Assembly: GCF_916619195.1 (NCBI RefSeq)
Contig: NZ_CAKAKL010000004.1
Location: 62,001 to 126,000 of the forward strand
Origin: Inquilinus sp. Marseille-Q2685
Lineage (GTDB): Bacteria > Pseudomonadota > Alphaproteobacteria > DSM-16000 > Inquilinaceae
DNA length: 64,000 bases
Reading direction: 5' to 3'
Both the position numbers and the translations under genes were made by a program. Below, piece by piece: positions 25,464 through 34,587 of the stretch. Below the pieces are notes generated by a model. The model was not told the origin of the DNA, did no database searches, and saw nothing but the letters and a program-made list of their open reading frames with translations. How positions within the stretch are numbered: position 1 is the stretch's first letter; each line of letters opens with the position of its first letter.

Positions 25464-25492
25464 GGAGCCGGCGGGACATCCCTGCCGGCTCC
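25464..25492 (+). terminator. Hairpin after the His-rich gene
   Basis: GGAGCCGGC and GCCGGCTCC form a perfect 9-bp stem around an 11-base loop, 13 bp after the stop codon. No T-tract follows; terminator function is inferred. Confidence 0.45.
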
Positions 25493-25553
25493 GACGGCCC
25501 CGCCCGGCGAAGAGCCCCTCATGGCAGCGCTTGCCCGTCGGCATTATTATCGA

Positions 25554-25573
25554 TATCGTTATCGATAACGATA
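25554..25573. promoter_or_regulatory. 20-bp perfect palindrome upstream of the GntR gene
   Basis: TATCGTTATCGATAACGATA is an exact palindrome ending 11 bp before the GntR start codon, in an A/T-rich patch that overlaps the expected promoter and ribosome-binding region. A site this close and this symmetric is most simply an autoregulatory operator for the GntR dimer. Confidence 0.6.
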
Positions 25574-25584
25574 ATGGAGATCGG

Positions 25585-26268
25585 ATGCTCACCCTCGTCC
25601 AGGACGGCATGCGGCCCGGCAAGAGCGCGGAGGTCTTCGACGGCCTCAAGCGCATGATCATGCTGGGCGAGGTCGCGCCCGGCATCGCTCTGCTGGAGCT
25701 GGAGCTGGCGCAGCGCTTCCAGTGCAGCCAGGGCACGGTGCGCGAGGCGCTGCTGGCGCTGCAGGAGGAAGGGCTGGTGCACCGCCTGCCGCACAAGGGC
25801 ACGCGCGTCGCCGACTGCACCGAGGACGAGGCGGTCGAGATGTTCCGGCTGCGCCACGGCATCGAGACCCGCGGCATCGTCCGCGCCCTGCGGCGCCCCG
25901 ACCCTGCCCTGCTGCCGGACCTGACCGCTCTGATCGAGGGCATGGAGGCGAAGGCGCTGGCCGGTGACGAATACGGCCAGACCGAGCTGGACCGCGCCTT
26001 CCACCGCCGGCTGTTCCGGGCCGCCGGCCTGCCGGCGGTGGAGCCGCTGCTGCACCGCTGCATCCTGCACAACCACCGCTTCAAGATCACCCGCAGCGGC
26101 GAGCGGCGCGACCTGACGGCCACGGCCAGGCGGCACTGGAGCATCGTCGAGGCGCTGGCGGCGCGCGACGAGGCCGCGGCGGTCGCCGCCATCGGCCATC
26201 ACATCGAGACCATCGTCGATGTCGGCCCGTCGATCTTCGGCGCCGCCCCCGAAGGACCCAAGGCATGA
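25585..26268 (+). CDS. GntR-family (FadR/FCD type) regulator
   Basis: 227 aa from ATG 25585, with GGAGA just upstream; an in-frame start at 25531 would place the operator palindrome inside the gene and is unlikely. The N-terminal winged helix is ELAQRFQCSQGTVREALLAL then EEGLVHRLPHKGTRV. The C-terminal FCD ligand domain contains ELDRAFHRRLFRAAGLP and a metal-binding-type His pattern (RRHWSIVEALAARD). It overlaps the esterase start (ATGA) and should control the transport and catabolic genes that follow. The effector is unknown. Confidence 0.9.
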   Translation: MLTLVQDGMRPGKSAEVFDGLKRMIMLGEVAPGIALLELELAQRFQCSQGTVREALLALQEEGLVHRLPHKGTRVADCTEDEAVEMFRLRHGIETRGIVRALRRPDPALLPDLTALIEGMEAKALAGDEYGQTELDRAFHRRLFRAAGLPAVEPLLHRCILHNHRFKITRSGERRDLTATARRHWSIVEALAARDEAAAVAAIGHHIETIVDVGPSIFGAAPEGPKA

Positions 26269-27227
26269 CCGGCTTCGACCCGAACGACGCGCCGAACCCC
26301 GAGATGGCGGCGATCATGGCACGGCTGGCCGCCGAGGACGGCCACCTGCCGGACCCGACCACCCTGCCGCCGGCCGAGGGCCGCGCCCAGGCGGAGGCGG
26401 GCAATGTCCGCTGGAACCGGGACCTGCCGCCGATGGAGACGGCGGAGCTGACGCTGCCCGGCGGCGCTGGCCCCCGCGCGGCCCGGCTGTTCCGGCCGGC
26501 ATCGGCGCATGGCGCGATCCTGTACATCCATGGCGGCGGCTGGGCCTTCTGCAGCCTCGACACCCATGACCGGGCGATGCGCTGCCTGGCCGAAGCGACG
26601 GGCATGGCCGTGATCGGCATCGACTACCGCCTGGCGCCGGAGCATCCCTACCCCGCCGGCCTAGATGACGCCGCGGCAGCCTGGCGGGCCTTGCCGGAGG
26701 TGCTGGCGCGGCATGGCATCGCGGGTCCGGCCGGCGTCTCGGGCGATTCCGCCGGCGCCAACCTGGCGCTGGCGCTGATGCTGCGCGAGCAGGAATCCGG
26801 CCGGATGCTGCCGGGCTTCGGCCTGCTGTTCTACGGTGTCTATGCCGTCGACCACGACACCGAGTCCCACCGGCGCTTCGGCCCCGGCGGCTACGGCCTG
26901 ACCACCGCCAAGATGATCCGCTACCGGGACTGGTACGCGCCCGACCCCGCCAGCTGGGGAGAGCCGCCGGTCTCGCCCCTCACGGCATCGAACGCGGCGC
27001 TGCGGACGCTGCCGCCGCTCTACCTCAACGCCGCCGGGCTGGACCCGCTGCTGAGCGACACGCTGATGCTCGGCGAGCGGCTGCGGGCGCTGGGACGGGC
27101 CGACCCGGTGCGGGTCCATCGCGGCGTCATCCACGGCTTCATGCAGATGACGACCGCGCTGGCGGAGGCCCGGACCGCCTTCGCCGAAGCCGGGGCCTGG
27201 GCCCGGCGCTTCAACGAAAACGCATAG
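26265..27227 (+). CDS. Alpha/beta hydrolase, hormone-sensitive-lipase-like esterase
   Basis: 320 aa cytoplasmic carboxylesterase. The oxyanion-hole motif is YIHGGGWAFCS and the nucleophile elbow is VSGDSAGANLAL; YRLAPEHPYPAGLDDA is typical of the HSL family. The C-terminal His lies in RVHRGVIHGFMQM. No signal peptide. As the first enzyme gene of this operon it may de-esterify an imported, acylated compound before the isomerase and dehydrogenase act. That order is inferred from gene context. Confidence 0.88.
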   Translation: MTGFDPNDAPNPEMAAIMARLAAEDGHLPDPTTLPPAEGRAQAEAGNVRWNRDLPPMETAELTLPGGAGPRAARLFRPASAHGAILYIHGGGWAFCSLDTHDRAMRCLAEATGMAVIGIDYRLAPEHPYPAGLDDAAAAWRALPEVLARHGIAGPAGVSGDSAGANLALALMLREQESGRMLPGFGLLFYGVYAVDHDTESHRRFGPGGYGLTTAKMIRYRDWYAPDPASWGEPPVSPLTASNAALRTLPPLYLNAAGLDPLLSDTLMLGERLRALGRADPVRVHRGVIHGFMQMTTALAEARTAFAEAGAWARRFNENA

Positions 27228-27244
27228 AGGGAGGAGGAAACGTC

Positions 27245-28459
27245 ATGAGGACGATGCAGAGCGCGGCGCTGGCCGCGCTGCTGGCGCTGGCCGCCGGGAC
27301 GGCGCAGGCCGAGAGCACGGTCCGCTTCTGGTACCATTTCGACAATCCGAACAACCCGGTGGCCGACCTGGTCGCCAAATTCGAGGCGGCCAATCCGGGG
27401 ATCAAGGTCGAGGCCGAGAACATCCCCTGGAACAGCTACTACGACAACCTCTACACCGCGATCGCCGGCGGCAACGCGCCGGATGCGGCGATGGTGAAGC
27501 TGTTCGCCCAGCCGCGGCTGGTGGAGATGGAGGCGCTGGAGCCGCTGGACGACTGGATCGCCGGCTGGGACGGCAAGGCCGACCTGCAGGACGACCTGTT
27601 GAAGATCAATGGCGGGCCGGACGGGAAGCAGTACTACCTGCCGGTGCAGTACGTCGTCTCCTACCTCTACTATCGCGCCGATCTGTTCGCCGAGGCCGGG
27701 CTGCAGCCGCCCAGGACCTGCGACGACTTCCTAAAGGCGGCCAAGGCGCTGACCCGCGACACCAACGGCGACGGCCAGCCCGACCTCTGGGGCTTCGGCT
27801 TCCGCGGCGGCAAGGGCGGCTACGACCATTGGGGACCGTTCGTCCTGTCCGCCGGCGCCAGATTCGAGAAGGGCGGACTGACCAGCCAGCCGGTGGTCGC
27901 CGCCAACACCTGGCTGGTCGACCTCTACCGCAACCAGAAGCTGTTCCCGCCCTCGGCCCCGAATGACGGGTTCCAGGAGATCATCGCCGCCTTCCAGCAG
28001 GGCCGCACGGCGATGACGATCCACCACATCGGCTCCTCCGCCGGCATGGTGAAGGCGCTGGGCGACAAGGTCTCGGCCGTGCCGGTGCCGGAGTGCAACG
28101 GCGGCCGCTGGACCTCCTATGGCGACGAATCCCTGGCCGTTCTGTCCTCGGCCGAGGACAAGGACGCGGCCTGGAAGTGGATCGCCTTCCTGGCCAGCGG
28201 CGACGCCAATGTCGAGTTCAACAAGGCCACCGGCCAGCTGCCGGTGACCAAGAGCGGCGCGGCGAAATGGACGCTGCACGAGAAGCGCTTCGTCGACGCC
28301 ACGGTGCAGTCCCTGCCCTTCGCCCACAGCCTGCCGGCCGTCTCGCAGACCGCGGATTTCGTCAACACGGTGTGGCCGGCGGCGATGCAGCGGGCCCTGA
28401 CCGGCGAGATCACGCCGGAGCAGATGATGCAGGAGATCGAACAGCTCTACGCCCCATGA
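27245..28459 (+). CDS. ABC transporter family-1 solute-binding protein
   Basis: 404 aa with a signal peptide (ALAALLALAAGTAQA, cleavage before EST). The mature part starts STVRFWYHFDNPNNPVADLV, typical of carbohydrate-binding family 1. Internal blocks LPVQYVVSYLYYRADLF and FQQGRTAMTIHHIGSSAGM are also family-like. It captures a sugar or related compound in the periplasm for the two permeases downstream, whose first gene overlaps it by 4 bp. GAGGGAGGAGG precedes the ATG, a strong ribosome site for a highly made binding protein. Confidence 0.92.
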   Translation: MRTMQSAALAALLALAAGTAQAESTVRFWYHFDNPNNPVADLVAKFEAANPGIKVEAENIPWNSYYDNLYTAIAGGNAPDAAMVKLFAQPRLVEMEALEPLDDWIAGWDGKADLQDDLLKINGGPDGKQYYLPVQYVVSYLYYRADLFAEAGLQPPRTCDDFLKAAKALTRDTNGDGQPDLWGFGFRGGKGGYDHWGPFVLSAGARFEKGGLTSQPVVAANTWLVDLYRNQKLFPPSAPNDGFQEIIAAFQQGRTAMTIHHIGSSAGMVKALGDKVSAVPVPECNGGRWTSYGDESLAVLSSAEDKDAAWKWIAFLASGDANVEFNKATGQLPVTKSGAAKWTLHEKRFVDATVQSLPFAHSLPAVSQTADFVNTVWPAAMQRALTGEITPEQMMQEIEQLYAP

Positions 28460-29382
28460 AGTCCGCCTCGATGACCCTGGCGACGGCCCGGCTGGCCCCG
28501 ATCCGCGGCAAGCAGCGGACCCGGATCCTGCCCTATGTACTGCTGAGCCCGGCGGTGCTGGTCACGCTGCTGATCGTGTTCCTGCCGATGCTGCAGGCGC
28601 TGGTTCTGAGCCTGCACGAATTCGTGCTGTTCCGGCCGACCCGGATGCCCTTCGTCGGGCTCGACAACTTCGCCAAGGCGCTGGCCGACCCGGTGTTCTG
28701 GACCTCGCTGCAGCACACCGCGCTGTGGGTCGGAATCACCGTCCCGGCACAGCTGCTGCTCGGCCTCGCCACGGCGCTGCTGCTGAACCAGCGCTTCTGG
28801 TGGCGGCCGCTGGCGCGGGCCGTGGTCATCATTCCCTGGGCGCTGCCCAGCGTCGTCATCGCCCTGATGTGGCGCTGGATCTACGACCCCAACGCCGGGG
28901 TGCTGAACGACGTGCTGGTGCGCCTGGGCATGCTGCAGGGCGCCTTCCCCTGGCTGGCCGATCCCGGCACCTCGCTCACTGCCATCATCCTGACCCTGAC
29001 CTGGCAGGGCTTCCCGTTCTTCGCGGTGATGATCCTGGCCGGGCTGCAGGCGGTGCCGCGCGACCTGTACGAGGCGGCGGCGATCGACGGCGCCACGCCC
29101 TGGCAGCAGTTCCGGCGGATCACCCTGCCCTCGATCGCCGGGGTGATCGCGACCGCGGTGCTGCTGCGGCTGATCTGGGTCGCCAACTCGATCGACGTGA
29201 TCTTCGTCATGACCGGCGGCGGTCCCGGCTACGCCACCCACACCCTGCCGCTCTACGCCTTCATCAAGGCCAGGACCAATCTCGACTTCGGCTACGGCTC
29301 GGCGCTGGCGGTGATCTTCACCCTGCTGCTCGCCGGCTTCGTCCTGGTCTATCTGCGGCGCACCACGAGGACCATGGACTGA
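28456..29382 (+). CDS. ABC transporter permease (MalF-like)
   Basis: 308 aa, six predicted membrane helices. The EAA loop is YEAAAIDGATPWQQFRRITL. It begins MKSASMTLATARLAPIRG at ATG 28456 overlapping the binding-protein stop. Pairs with the next gene to form the sugar-importer channel. Confidence 0.92.
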   Translation: MKSASMTLATARLAPIRGKQRTRILPYVLLSPAVLVTLLIVFLPMLQALVLSLHEFVLFRPTRMPFVGLDNFAKALADPVFWTSLQHTALWVGITVPAQLLLGLATALLLNQRFWWRPLARAVVIIPWALPSVVIALMWRWIYDPNAGVLNDVLVRLGMLQGAFPWLADPGTSLTAIILTLTWQGFPFFAVMILAGLQAVPRDLYEAAAIDGATPWQQFRRITLPSIAGVIATAVLLRLIWVANSIDVIFVMTGGGPGYATHTLPLYAFIKARTNLDFGYGSALAVIFTLLLAGFVLVYLRRTTRTMD

Positions 29383-30218
29383 TGGTCACCCGCAGTTCCC
29401 CCTGGCAGCGCGCCGCCCTGATCCACCTGCCGATGCTGCTGATCGCCGGCTTTGCGCTCGGCCCCTATCTGTGGATGGCGCTGACCTCGCTGACGCCGCC
29501 GGACGACATCGTCGGCCGCGGCGTCGCCGCCGACCCGTCGGCCTGGACCGCCGCCAGCTACGAGCGGCTGTTCGGCCGCACCAGCTTCCTCGTCAACATG
29601 GGCCACAGCCTGATCGTGGCGCTGGGCACGGTCGCGGTCGGGCTGACCCTCAGCGTCACCGCGGCCTACGCCTTCTCGCGCTTCCGCTTCGCCGGGCGGC
29701 GGCTGCTGATGGTCCAGTTCCTGGTCATCAACATGTTCCCGATCGTGCTGCTGATCCTGCCGCTGTTCGTGCTGATGCGGCAGCTGGGCCTGCTGGACAC
29801 CCACATCGCGCTGATCATCGCCAACGCCACCGTCGCCATCCCCTTCGCCATCTGGATGATGACGAGCTACATCGACGCCATCCCGAAGAGCCTGGACGAG
29901 GCGGCGATGACCGACGGCTGCTCCCGGCTCGGCGCGCTGTGGCGGGTGATCCTGCCGCTGTGCGTCCCCGGGCTGGTGGCGACCGGCATCTACATCTTCA
30001 TCACCGCCTGGAACGAATACCTGTACGCCCTGACGCTGGGCGGCCGCACCGTCCGCACCATGACCGTCGCGATCCAGACCCTGATCGGCGAGTACCAGAT
30101 CGAATGGGGCCTCTTGACCGCCGGCGGCGTGGTCGGCGCCCTGCCCGCCACCATCCTGTTCCTTCTCGTCCAGAAACGCCTGATCGGCGGCCTGACCCAG
30201 GGCGCCGTGAAGGGATGA
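29382..30218 (+). CDS. ABC transporter permease (MalG-like)
   Basis: 278 aa, six predicted membrane helices, with the EAA loop [20 protein letters not shown]. The start shares one base with the preceding stop (TGATG). No ATP-binding subunit is encoded anywhere in this operon, so a shared MsmX/UgpC-type ATPase encoded elsewhere must energise the importer. Confidence 0.92.
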   Translation: MVTRSSPWQRAALIHLPMLLIAGFALGPYLWMALTSLTPPDDIVGRGVAADPSAWTAASYERLFGRTSFLVNMGHSLIVALGTVAVGLTLSVTAAYAFSRFRFAGRRLLMVQFLVINMFPIVLLILPLFVLMRQLGLLDTHIALIIANATVAIPFAIWMMTSYIDAIPKSLDEAAMTDGCSRLGALWRVILPLCVPGLVATGIYIFITAWNEYLYALTLGGRTVRTMTVAIQTLIGEYQIEWGLLTAGGVVGALPATILFLLVQKRLIGGLTQGAVKG

Positions 30219-30244
30219 CCGACCCTCGACCGAAAGAACCATCC

Positions 30245-31129
30245 ATGCCGAACCCGATCGGCCTGATCTCCATGCAGGTCGCGCGCCCCTTCACCGCCGA
30301 GCATTTCGGCTGGTTCGAGCGGATCCGCGCCATGGGCTACGACTTCATCGAGCTGCTGGTGCCGGAGCCGGGCGAGCTGGACCTCGCCGAGACCCGCCGG
30401 GCGCTGGAGGGGGCAGGCCTGTCGGTCGTGCTGGCCGCCCGGGTCAACCTGCAGCGCAACCTGACCGGCGACGATGCCGCCGCGCGCGAGGCCGGGGTCG
30501 AGTATCTGCGCACTGCCGCCGGCTGCGCCGAGAAGCTCGGCGCCCGCATCGTCGGTGGCCCGCTTTACGGCAACCCGCTGGTCTTCGCCGGCCGGCCGCC
30601 AGCCCCCGTCTCCGAGGATCTGCGCCTGCGCCGGCAGGACTGGTGCGTCGACGGGCTGCGCCGGGCGGCCGACGCGGCTCGGGACCATGGCGTGACGCTG
30701 GCGGTCGAGCCGCTGAACCGGTTCGAGACCGACATCCTGTGCACCACCCGCCAGGGGCTGGAGCTAATCGAGCTGGTCGGCCGGCCGGAGGTGCGGCTGA
30801 TGCTGGACACCTTCCACATGCATATGGAGGAGGCGGACATCGCCGAGGCGATCCGCCTGGCCGGCGACCGCTTCGTCCATTTCCAGGCGAACGAGAACCA
30901 TCGCGGTTTCGTCGGCACCGGCGCGACCGACTGGGTGGCGGTGGCACGGGCGCTGGCCGAGGTCGGCTATGCCGGGCCGATCTCGGTCGAGCCGTTCCGC
31001 CGCGACGACGACCGCTTCGGCGTGCCGATCGCGCAATGGCGGCCGCCGCATGAGGACGAGACCGAAAAGCTGACGCACAGCCTGGCCCTGCTGCGCGGCG
31101 CCCTGGCGATGGGAGGGCACCGGCGATGA
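30245..31129 (+). CDS. Sugar-phosphate isomerase/epimerase-like TIM-barrel protein
   Basis: 294 aa of the xylose-isomerase-like/AP-endonuclease-2 superfamily, closest in motifs to ketose 3-epimerases and hydroxypyruvate isomerases. Metal-binding strands are visible: AVEPLNRFETD, LMLDTFHMHMEE, FVHFQANENHRGFVGTG and ISVEPFRRDD. ATG 30245 is used; ATG 30215, which overlaps the permease stop and has GAAGGG upstream, is in frame and would add ten residues. With the dehydrogenase that overlaps its end, it suggests oxidation and epimerisation of an imported polyol or sugar. Confidence 0.85.
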   Translation: MPNPIGLISMQVARPFTAEHFGWFERIRAMGYDFIELLVPEPGELDLAETRRALEGAGLSVVLAARVNLQRNLTGDDAAAREAGVEYLRTAAGCAEKLGARIVGGPLYGNPLVFAGRPPAPVSEDLRLRRQDWCVDGLRRAADAARDHGVTLAVEPLNRFETDILCTTRQGLELIELVGRPEVRLMLDTFHMHMEEADIAEAIRLAGDRFVHFQANENHRGFVGTGATDWVAVARALAEVGYAGPISVEPFRRDDDRFGVPIAQWRPPHEDETEKLTHSLALLRGALAMGGHRR

Positions 31130-32124
31130 CGCTGAAGATCGGCTGGATCGGCTGCGGCACCCACGCGACCCAGATGCTGCTGCCGCAGCTGACGCGGCAC
31201 GACGTCGAACTCGTGGCGCTGTGCGATGTCGACGGCGCCAACCTGGCCCGCGCCGCCCGCCAGTTCGGCGTCCGCGCCGCCTATGCCGACCATCGCGACC
31301 TGCTGGCCCATCCTGGGCTGGACGCGGTCGGCATGGCGGTCGGCCCCGCGGCGCATCACGCCATCGGCCTGGCCGCCCTGGCCAAGGGGCTGCCGGTGTT
31401 CATGGAGAAGCCGCCCGGCGGCACCGCCGCCCAGGCGGAGGAGCTGCTGGCGGCGTCGGAACGTGCCGGCAAGCCGCTGGTGCTGGGGTTCATGAAGCGC
31501 TGGTCGATCGGCAACCGCATCGCCGGCAACATCGTCCGCGGCGGCGAATTCGGCCCGGTGCTGGGCTTCTATGGCTCCTACATGACGGCGCCGACCTATT
31601 TCCGCGGCGCGGTCGACTACAGCGGCTTCTTCCTGCACCACTGCGTCCACTACATGGACCTGCCAGCCTTCCTGGCAGCGTCGCCGATCCGGGAGATCTC
31701 GGCGCGCAAGGTCGAGAACGGGCCGGGGCGCCTGCTGATGCATATCGCGCTGGGCTTCGACAGCGGCGCCATCGGCACCGTGGTCATGGGCACGGTGCAG
31801 TCGCGCGGCACGCCGATGGAGTTCGTGCAGATCATGGGCGACCACCGCCGGCTGGAGGTGCGCAACGTGATCGACGTGACCTATTACCGCGATCCGGCGT
31901 TCAAGACACAGGACCTCGGCGCCACGCTGTCCGCCGATCACGACGCCCTGACCTGGTCGCCCAACTTCACCGCCGCCGCCAATGAGGACGTCAAGGGCTA
32001 TCACGCCCTGCTGGAGGTGACGCTGAAGGCCTTCCGCGGCGAGGCGGCCGACGCGCCCACCATCCGCGACGGCGTCACCGCCATGCGGCATCTGGAGACG
32101 CTGCGGCGGCAGGTGGGCGGATAG
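31126..32124 (+). CDS. Gfo/Idh/MocA-family NAD(P)-dependent oxidoreductase
   Basis: 332 aa. The Rossmann start is IGWIGCGTHATQML, the conserved EKP motif appears as VFMEKPPGGT, and the C-terminal substrate domain contains DYSGFFLHHCVHYMDLPAF. It oxidises or reduces sugars or inositols in relatives. It overlaps the isomerase stop by 4 bp and ends the operon; the next gene is convergent. The exact substrate is not deducible. Confidence 0.9.
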   Translation: MTLKIGWIGCGTHATQMLLPQLTRHDVELVALCDVDGANLARAARQFGVRAAYADHRDLLAHPGLDAVGMAVGPAAHHAIGLAALAKGLPVFMEKPPGGTAAQAEELLAASERAGKPLVLGFMKRWSIGNRIAGNIVRGGEFGPVLGFYGSYMTAPTYFRGAVDYSGFFLHHCVHYMDLPAFLAASPIREISARKVENGPGRLLMHIALGFDSGAIGTVVMGTVQSRGTPMEFVQIMGDHRRLEVRNVIDVTYYRDPAFKTQDLGATLSADHDALTWSPNFTAAANEDVKGYHALLEVTLKAFRGEAADAPTIRDGVTAMRHLETLRRQVGG

Positions 32125-32156
32125 CCCCGCCCCGCCGCCGCGAACCGGGCACTGCG

Positions 32157-33164
32157 TCAGTCCGCGACGGTGCCGATCACCGCCAGGCAGTCGCCGGCCT
32201 TGACCAGCCCGGGGAAATGCCGCGCCGCCAGGATGCCGTCCAGCGCCGCGCGGTATTCCGCCGGCGCCTGGCCGGTGCGGTCGACCGGGTGGATGCGGGC
32301 GATGATGTCGCCCTTCTTCACCGGGTCGCCCAGGTCGACGCAGGTCTCGGCCATGCCGTCCTGCTCGGCGAAGCGGAAGCAGTCGGCGGACGGCATGTCG
32401 AGCCAGCGGCTGGGCGCGCGCTCGACCTCGCCCTCGAGGATGCCGGCATGGCGCAGCAGGTTGCGCACGCCGCGCTTCGCGATCCGCGCCGTGCGCGCGG
32501 TGGCGGTGCCGCCGCCGCCGAGCTCGGTGGTGACGAAGACCTTGCCCGCCGCCTCGGCCGCGGTGTCGTACATGCCGACCGCGTCGATCTCCAGCATCCG
32601 CATCGAATACGGGGCGGAGAAGGCCTCCACCGCCGCGAAGCAGCGTGCCTCCTGATCCTTGTCGGGCAGGATATGGGCGGCGGCGAAGGGCACGAAGTCG
32701 AGCGTCCGGCCGCCGGAGTGGAAGTCCAGCACGATGTCGGCCAGCGGCAGCAGGTGGCGCTGGAAGTAGTCGGCGATCTTCTGCGTCACCGTGCCGTCCG
32801 GCCGGCCCGGGAAGCTGCGGTTCAGGTTGCCCTTGTCGATCGGCGAGGTGCGGGTGCCGGCGCGGAAGGCCGGGTAGTTCATCGCCGGGACGATGATCAC
32901 CCGGCCGCGGACCGACGCCGGGTCCAGCGTCCGCGCCAGCTCGAACAGGGCGATCGGCCCCTCGTACTCGTCGCCGTGATTGGCGCCGGTGAGGAGCGCG
33001 GTCGGCCCCTCCCCGTTCCTGATCACCGCGACCGGGATCATCACCGAGCCCCAGGCGGAATCGTCCCGGCTGTAGGGCAGGCGCAGCGTGCCGTGCTGCA
33101 CCCCGTCGCGGCCGAAATCGACCGAGGGGACGATCGGCGAGGACGGAAGCTCGGCGACGGTCAT
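32157..33164 (-). CDS. doeB: N-acetyl-2,4-diaminobutyrate deacetylase (EutE/DoeB)
   Basis: 335-aa zinc hydrolase of the succinylglutamate-desuccinylase/aspartoacylase family. Metal and catalytic motifs are TGANHGDEYEG (His, Glu) and IVLDFHSGGRT (His), plus TTELGGGGTA. In ectoine catabolism it removes acetate from N-alpha-acetyl-diaminobutyrate made by DoeA. ATG 33164 overlaps the doeA stop (ATGA). It is the last gene of the long minus-strand operon. The assignment rests on both family and the surrounding full ectoine locus. Confidence 0.93.
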   Translation of the reverse strand: MTVAELPSSPIVPSVDFGRDGVQHGTLRLPYSRDDSAWGSVMIPVAVIRNGEGPTALLTGANHGDEYEGPIALFELARTLDPASVRGRVIIVPAMNYPAFRAGTRTSPIDKGNLNRSFPGRPDGTVTQKIADYFQRHLLPLADIVLDFHSGGRTLDFVPFAAAHILPDKDQEARCFAAVEAFSAPYSMRMLEIDAVGMYDTAAEAAGKVFVTTELGGGGTATARTARIAKRGVRNLLRHAGILEGEVERAPSRWLDMPSADCFRFAEQDGMAETCVDLGDPVKKGDIIARIHPVDRTGQAPAEYRAALDGILAARHFPGLVKAGDCLAVIGTVAD

Positions 33165-34339
33165 GGCTTCACGAAGAGCTGGCGGGGCACGTCGGCCAGG
33201 ATCTCGACGCCGCTGTCGGTGATGGCGATGCTCTCGGTGATCTCCAGCCCCATCTCCTCTAGCCACAGCCCGGTCATGAAGTGGAAGGTCATGCCGGGCT
33301 CCAGCACCGTGCGGTCGCCGGGGCGCAGGCTCATGGTGCGCTCGCCCCAGTCGGGCGGGTAGCTGAGGCCGATCGGATAGCCGGTGCGGTTGTCCTTGAC
33401 GATGCCGTACTTCTTCAGCACGGCGAAGAAGGCGTTGGCGATGTCCTCGCAGGTGTTGCCCGGCCTCGCCGCGCCCAGGCCCGCCTCCATCCCCTCCAGC
33501 ACCGCCTTCTCGGCGTCGAGGAAGGCCTGGGTCGGCTTGCCCAGGAACACGGTGCGCGACAGCGGGCAATGGTAGCGCTTGTAGCAGCCGGCGATCTCGA
33601 AGAAGGTGCCCTCCCCCGACCGCATCGGCTTGTCGTCCCAGGTCAGGTGCGGGGCCGAGGCGTCGGCGCCCGAGGGCAGCAGCGGCACGATCGCCGGATA
33701 GTCGCCGCCGAAGCCGTCGACCCCGCGGGTGCCGGCGTCGTAGATCTCGGCGACGAGGTCGTTCTTGCGCAGGCCGGGCTCGACCTTCTCCAGGATCCGC
33801 CTGTGCATCGCCTCGACGATGCGGGCGGCCTTGCGCATGTAGTCCAGCTCCTGCGGGCTCTTCACCGCGCGCTGCCAGTTCACCAGCGCGGTGGCGTCGG
33901 CAAAGCGGGCATTGGGCAGGTGGCGCTGCAGCGAGGCGAAGGCGGCGGCCGAGAACCAGTAATTGTCCATCTCGACGCCGATCGACAGCCGGCCCCAGCC
34001 GCGCGAGTCGATGATCTCGGCCAGCCGGTCCATCGGGTGCCGCTCGGTCGACTGCACGTAGTGGTCCGGGTAGCCGATGATGTTGTCATGGGCGAGATAG
34101 GCGGTGCGCTTGGCGCCGTTGGCGTCCTGGCCGCGGCCGTACCAGATCGGCTCGCCCTCCGGCGGCACCAGCACGCCCTGGTGGACGTAGAAGGACCAGC
34201 CGTCATAGCCGGTCAGCCAGGCCATGTTCGACGGGTCGCTGACCCACAGCAGGTCGATGCCGCGGCGGGCCATGGCGGCGCGGGTCTTGGCCAGCCGCGC
34301 GGCATATTCCTCGCGGCTGAAGTTCAGTTCGACAGACAT
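33161..34339 (-). CDS. doeA: Ectoine hydrolase (EutD/DoeA)
   Basis: 392-aa member of the M24 pita-bread (creatinase/prolidase-like) family that opens the ectoine ring. Family features are WVSDPSNMAWLTGYDGWSFY near the N-terminus, ELDYMRKAARIVEAMHRRI at the domain junction and GLSYPPDWGERTMSLRPGD in the catalytic part, a stretch typical of DoeA. GAGGAATTC precedes ATG 34339. It forms a hydrolase-deacetylase pair with the overlapping doeB. Confidence 0.94.
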   Translation of the reverse strand: MSVELNFSREEYAARLAKTRAAMARRGIDLLWVSDPSNMAWLTGYDGWSFYVHQGVLVPPEGEPIWYGRGQDANGAKRTAYLAHDNIIGYPDHYVQSTERHPMDRLAEIIDSRGWGRLSIGVEMDNYWFSAAAFASLQRHLPNARFADATALVNWQRAVKSPQELDYMRKAARIVEAMHRRILEKVEPGLRKNDLVAEIYDAGTRGVDGFGGDYPAIVPLLPSGADASAPHLTWDDKPMRSGEGTFFEIAGCYKRYHCPLSRTVFLGKPTQAFLDAEKAVLEGMEAGLGAARPGNTCEDIANAFFAVLKKYGIVKDNRTGYPIGLSYPPDWGERTMSLRPGDRTVLEPGMTFHFMTGLWLEEMGLEITESIAITDSGVEILADVPRQLFVKP

Positions 34340-34440
34340 GAATTCCTCGGGAACTTGTTGTCAGTTGCGTTTCTGTCGTCTCAGGCTCGACACAGCCCGG
34401 TCTCGTGAGAGAACCGTCACCTCGAAAGGGTGAGGCCGCT

Positions 34441-34565
34441 CCCCCTCACCCTCCCGCCGCCTTCGGCGTCGGGCCCCTCCCTCTCCCCGAGGAGAGGGAG
34501 GGGCGGCTCCCTTCACCTCTCCTTGGGGAGAGGTCGAAATCGTGCAGCGATTTCGGGTGAGGGGG
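34441..34565. repeat. Composite palindromic repeat, copy 1
   Basis: Outer arms CCCCCTCACC (34441-34450) and GGTGAGGGGG (34556-34565) enclose smaller hairpins, including CCTCTCC/GGAGAGG and CGAAATCG/CGATTTCG (34535-34555). It lies between eutC and doeA. Same family as the copies at 36571, 38908 and 42871. Confidence 0.85.
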
Positions 34566-34587
34566 CGGCGCCGGCCGATCCATCGGC

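Noticed and set aside
24960-25568. Plus-strand 202-codon frame overlapping the His-rich gene
   Set aside because: Alternative frame; the 25166 frame has a signal peptide, ribosome site and better codon use.
34349-34370. GGAAC followed by CGTT near the doeA start
   Set aside because: Spacer is only 13 bases and it points away from any gene start.
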